This document shows, one piece after another, positions 61,221 to 64,000 of a stretch of 64,000 nucleotides of DNA; position 1 is the stretch's first letter; each line of letters opens with the position of its first letter. The DNA lies in assembly GCA_028551475.1 (NCBI GenBank), contig CM052362.1, positions 5,269,354 to 5,333,353 on the forward strand. Reading direction: 5' to 3'. Position numbers and translations under genes: made by a program. This DNA is from Casuarina equisetifolia (taxonomy: Eukaryota > Streptophyta > Magnoliopsida > Fagales > Casuarinaceae). The notes beneath the pieces are model-generated. The model was given only the letters and a program-made list of their open reading frames with translations, had not been told where the DNA came from and did no database searches.

Positions 61221-61409
61221 TGTTATGGAATGAAAATATTCCCTTAACGTTACATTAGCATATTTGACGTTATGTAAATATTACCTTAATTATTCCTTTC
61301 CTTGTATAGTTTCGTCCTAGGTCTATATAAAGACCTCTTATTGTACATTGTTCATTATAGCAGTATCAATAAAAAGAGAGATTCCCTCACTCGGCCATAT
61401 TTTGTTACA
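61221..61409 (+). repeat. 3' LTR of copia element 2
   Basis: Same length as the 5' LTR with 4 differences. Confidence 0.93.
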
Positions 61410-61419
61410 GTAAGGGTTA

Positions 61420-62680
61420 CTAGAGTTTATTTTATTAGTGCACATAATTTAAACTTCTATGTTTTGGAGTAATTAATGCATGCAACATCTCAACTTAATC
61501 TAAGAACCATAAGAGGCCCAATTAATGGAGTTCTAACATTGATTTAGAACATTGGACTTGAAAAATCAACTGTTTGAGTTGCTCATGTCGGGGGCTCTGT
61601 TTCTCTTAAAGCAATTAGATTCTGTAACTTTAGTGTTGACAGAGTTAAATCATTCCAATCATGATTACTGCATTCAAAAGGGCCATCCGTTGCTTACAAC
61701 TTTGATGGAAACAATCATAATAATCAGATGTTAATTACTAAGAAAGTTACCTATGGTTGTTGGAGACATTCCCATGGTCACAGCCATTAGAGCACCAAAA
61801 TTAAGCCCCGTCTTTCTCTTGGATCTCACCTCACTCTCCCAAATCCTAGTTCGACGTGGATGATCTGCCGAATCCATTGCAGACTTCACTACGATCGATT
61901 AGGTGAAACGGTTCTGCAATGTTTGTTTTTTCATACCGGCAGCGTGGTTACAGTACTTAGATTGTGCCACCCATGCAATTCGTACTGCTCTAGACTTTAT
62001 AAAGAGAGAGGCTCATGTCCCTCCCCGCTCTAATTTTCACCATTACTTAGCCACTTGCTGAAATTTGCGTTGAAGTAGAAAATATAGGAAATGCTCTTTG
62101 AAATAGTCCAAGAATGTTAAGTGGTTTCTTGAGGCATCTTCGCTCTGTGAACCCAGCTGCTGCAGAAGCGGAATGGAAGCAAGCGTCCCTGAGTACCTGC
62201 TTCCATGCAGGCTTCAGTAGCAGCTGGATTTGCTGTGAGGATATGCTTGAAGAAACTATTTAACAGAATAATTGCAAGCATGCAGTGTTACTGCTTTTCC
62301 TCGATGTCCTTTTTTCTTTTTTTTTTCCATGTTTCATTTCTGCGTTTGACTGAAAACAAGTTGTCATGAAGCATTGCTGTATCTTATGAAGCTATTTCAT
62401 CCCACTGATTTTCACATTGACCCCTCTGAATTTAATATTTGTAATCGAGAGTCGTGCCTAATTTCGACTGGTAGTTTTGGGTTTTGCTGCTGCTTTGGAC
62501 GTGTACTGACGCGCGAATTCATATTGGTGCAGGATACTGGGTAGCTCCGTTAAATTTGATTAGAAGCTTACAGATTGGTTTCGCTACATGAAGTCCTTTT
62601 GCTGCGATGCTTTCAGTTCATATTAAGTGCCAATTAGCGTAATTCAAAAAGAGAGAAATATCGCCCAGCTATCATGGGTA
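61420..62680. repeat. Flank duplication, right copy (partner 3100-5660)
   Basis: Collinear with the left flank but lacks the BUD31 retrocopy and a second 500-bp piece. It contains a TATA-like 'ctttataaagag' near 62005 and an acceptor-like 'ttggtgcag' near 62525. The open frame that follows (62674-63015) has no recognised domain and no match in the left copy. Confidence 0.8.
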
Positions 62681-63880
62681 CAATGGGTATTCGGATAGTT
62701 CGTCATTTTTGGATCACAGTTATTTGGTTATGCTTTTTGTGTTTTATCTCCCCCAGAAAAAAAAAATGTTGTTCCATTGTGAGAGGAAAACTTTCGCTTG
62801 GTAATGAAGTCCAAGAATTTTCAGTTTTCCTGGATTCCTGGTGCATCACTTTGCCAATGGTTTGCAGTAAAGATTTAGTTCACGTTGAATTGAGTGCTGG
62901 AACATTGGAAGTGCAACTAGTCATTTACCCCATTTACACTAATTTTTTCCTCTGTTCATCAAGTTTCTGCGCCCTGCTTGGATTAGGAAAGAATTCAATT
63001 GGGTTGTGGCCCTAGAGAGTTCTCATATGCAAACATGATTTCCCCAATACATCTTCCCCAAAGAAAATAGAACAAAATAAATGAATAGGCAAATGAAAGG
63101 AACACAGACTTAATCGCCATTGTCCCCAGCAAATAGGATCAACTTTATGCAACTTCTTTTCCGGCAATAGATATACAGTTATTCGTAATCAACAATATTG
63201 CTGATGCCTGCAAAACCAGTGAATGGATGAGGTTGGTAGACAATACATAATTATCAATTCTAGCAAAACTACACTAAGATTAGCCAAGTATAGATTGATT
63301 TGAAATATGATTCAAGCTCAATATAAATGAGTCTATGCTAGTTAATCTGATCGCAACATAGGTTTTGTAATTCAAAGGGATCAAATTGGAATTGACACCC
63401 CCGAATTGTTAAACTCTAATGAATTATTGGAACATTTAATTATTAAATATTTTATTTATTATCGGATCACAAATTAAGATGCTGCGTTTTTTTTCCTTTT
63501 CGGGGCTTAACAATTTTTGCCACAACAGTGCTTATTCAACAATGATGAATTGAACTTGTCAAGCCATTCACTGCCTGAAAACATGGGTCGCTTTGAGGCC
63601 ACGCCTCTCTTTTGCTACATTTCTTTCTTAAATTTAGATATGTTTCGTGTAAACTGTACTTCTGTTGCAGTCATTCTTATATGGTTGCCTGTAGACACAT
63701 TATAGTTGATCCATAAGGTTCCTTTTTGATGCTACGTTAGAGTTACAGTTTATGGGATTAAAATAGTACTTTATTCTGTCTCATGCAACCCCATACACTA
63801 GTTTTTTTGTTTTTTTGTTTTTTGTTAGATAAATGGAGAAATAGGGCAGGTGCGCATTGAATTGGTGAACTTTTGGCCTC
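62680..63880. other. Intergenic, no gene recognised
   Basis: Frames at 62674-63015 and 63517-63705 (plus) have no recognisable domain. They could be chance frames or diverged exons of a gene started by the duplicated promoter-like flank. Confidence 0.4.
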
Positions 63881-64000
63881 AAGCAACACTGGCGCATCTT
63901 ACTAGAAATGTAAAATTATCTTTAAAGTGCAGATGATACAATCAATCAAAATATCATCATTCCTTTTGATTGAATCTCACAAAATTCATCACTTAGGTAT
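63880..64000. repeat. Second copy of the 55870-55990 repeat, cut by the window end
   Basis: Moderately diverged match to 55870-55990. In the first copy the homology stops about where copia element 2's flank begins, so further duplicated sequence may lie beyond the window. Confidence 0.7.

Larger units (their letters stand above)
56089..61409 (+). mobile_element. Ty1/copia element 2 (5321 bp), fossil
   Basis: LTRs of 189 bp at 56089-56277 and 61221-61409, target-site duplication GTAAG at 56084-56088 and 61410-61414, tRNA-Met-type primer site at 56278, gag, protease, integrase, reverse transcriptase, RNase H and a polypurine tract. The LTRs differ at only 4 sites (about 2%), suggesting insertion roughly 0.8-1.5 million years ago, younger than element 1. 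It is broken, with several breaks. It sits directly left of the right-hand flank duplication. It is related to element 1 but has different LTRs. Confidence 0.95.

Noticed and set aside
62674-63015. 113-codon frame following the right flank promoter-like segment
   Set aside because: Hydrophobic start but no recognised family, no match in the left copy and no splice evidence; left as unassigned.

Overview
This is nuclear DNA from a dicot-type plant. The evidence is split, AT-rich genes with GT-AG introns, wall-associated-kinase-like (WAK) receptors, Ty1/copia elements primed by initiator tRNA-Met, solo LTRs and simple-sequence repeats. Nothing fixes the species; the WAK cluster would fit many dicots. 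There is no bacterial, organellar or CRISPR-like content.

The core, about 6-39 kb, is a tandem array of WAK genes, all on the minus strand and all damaged. WAK1 (6752-11284) has three exons and one 1-bp frameshift. WAK2 (22956-27003) is a duplicate of the WAK1 unit that lost its promoter and 5' end and carries several lesions. WAK3 (33529-38334) has an exact reading length of 744 codons but two nonsense codons. A first exon alone survives at 14424-15054 and a decayed kinase exon at about 18250-20100. The 5983-13660 block is duplicated as 22203-30400. In both copies, intron 2 holds a relic of a second kinase exon, which shows that the genes are chimeras of two older WAKs. A 227-bp tandem repeat in the promoter region grew from about 2.7 copies (WAK1) to about 8 (WAK2).

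The left edge (1-5.7 kb) holds a degenerate tandem duplication and an intronless, frameshifted copy of the splicing factor BUD31/G10. The BUD31 copy sits in a segment that recurs, without it, at 61.4-62.7 kb, so the WAK cluster lies between two distant direct copies of one flank.

The right half (39-62 kb) is mainly transposon-derived. It has two Ty1/copia elements with both LTRs and target-site duplications (41330-47287 and 56089-61409; both broken fossils of the order of one to a few million years old), two probable solo LTRs (35452-36163 and 39782-41145), older copia fragments, a 135-bp tandem array, and a second copy (52.07-54.75 kb) of the 18.65-21.98 kb kinase-relic region. About 62.7-63.9 kb shows no recognisable gene.

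I found no new molecular system. The most interesting signals are the chimeric WAK organisation, with a relic exon that could still be spliced in frame to give a kinase-less receptor, the stepwise decay of tandem WAKs, and a short block upstream of three WAK units that is better conserved than its surroundings. All comparisons were made by eye; percentages and ages are hand estimates.
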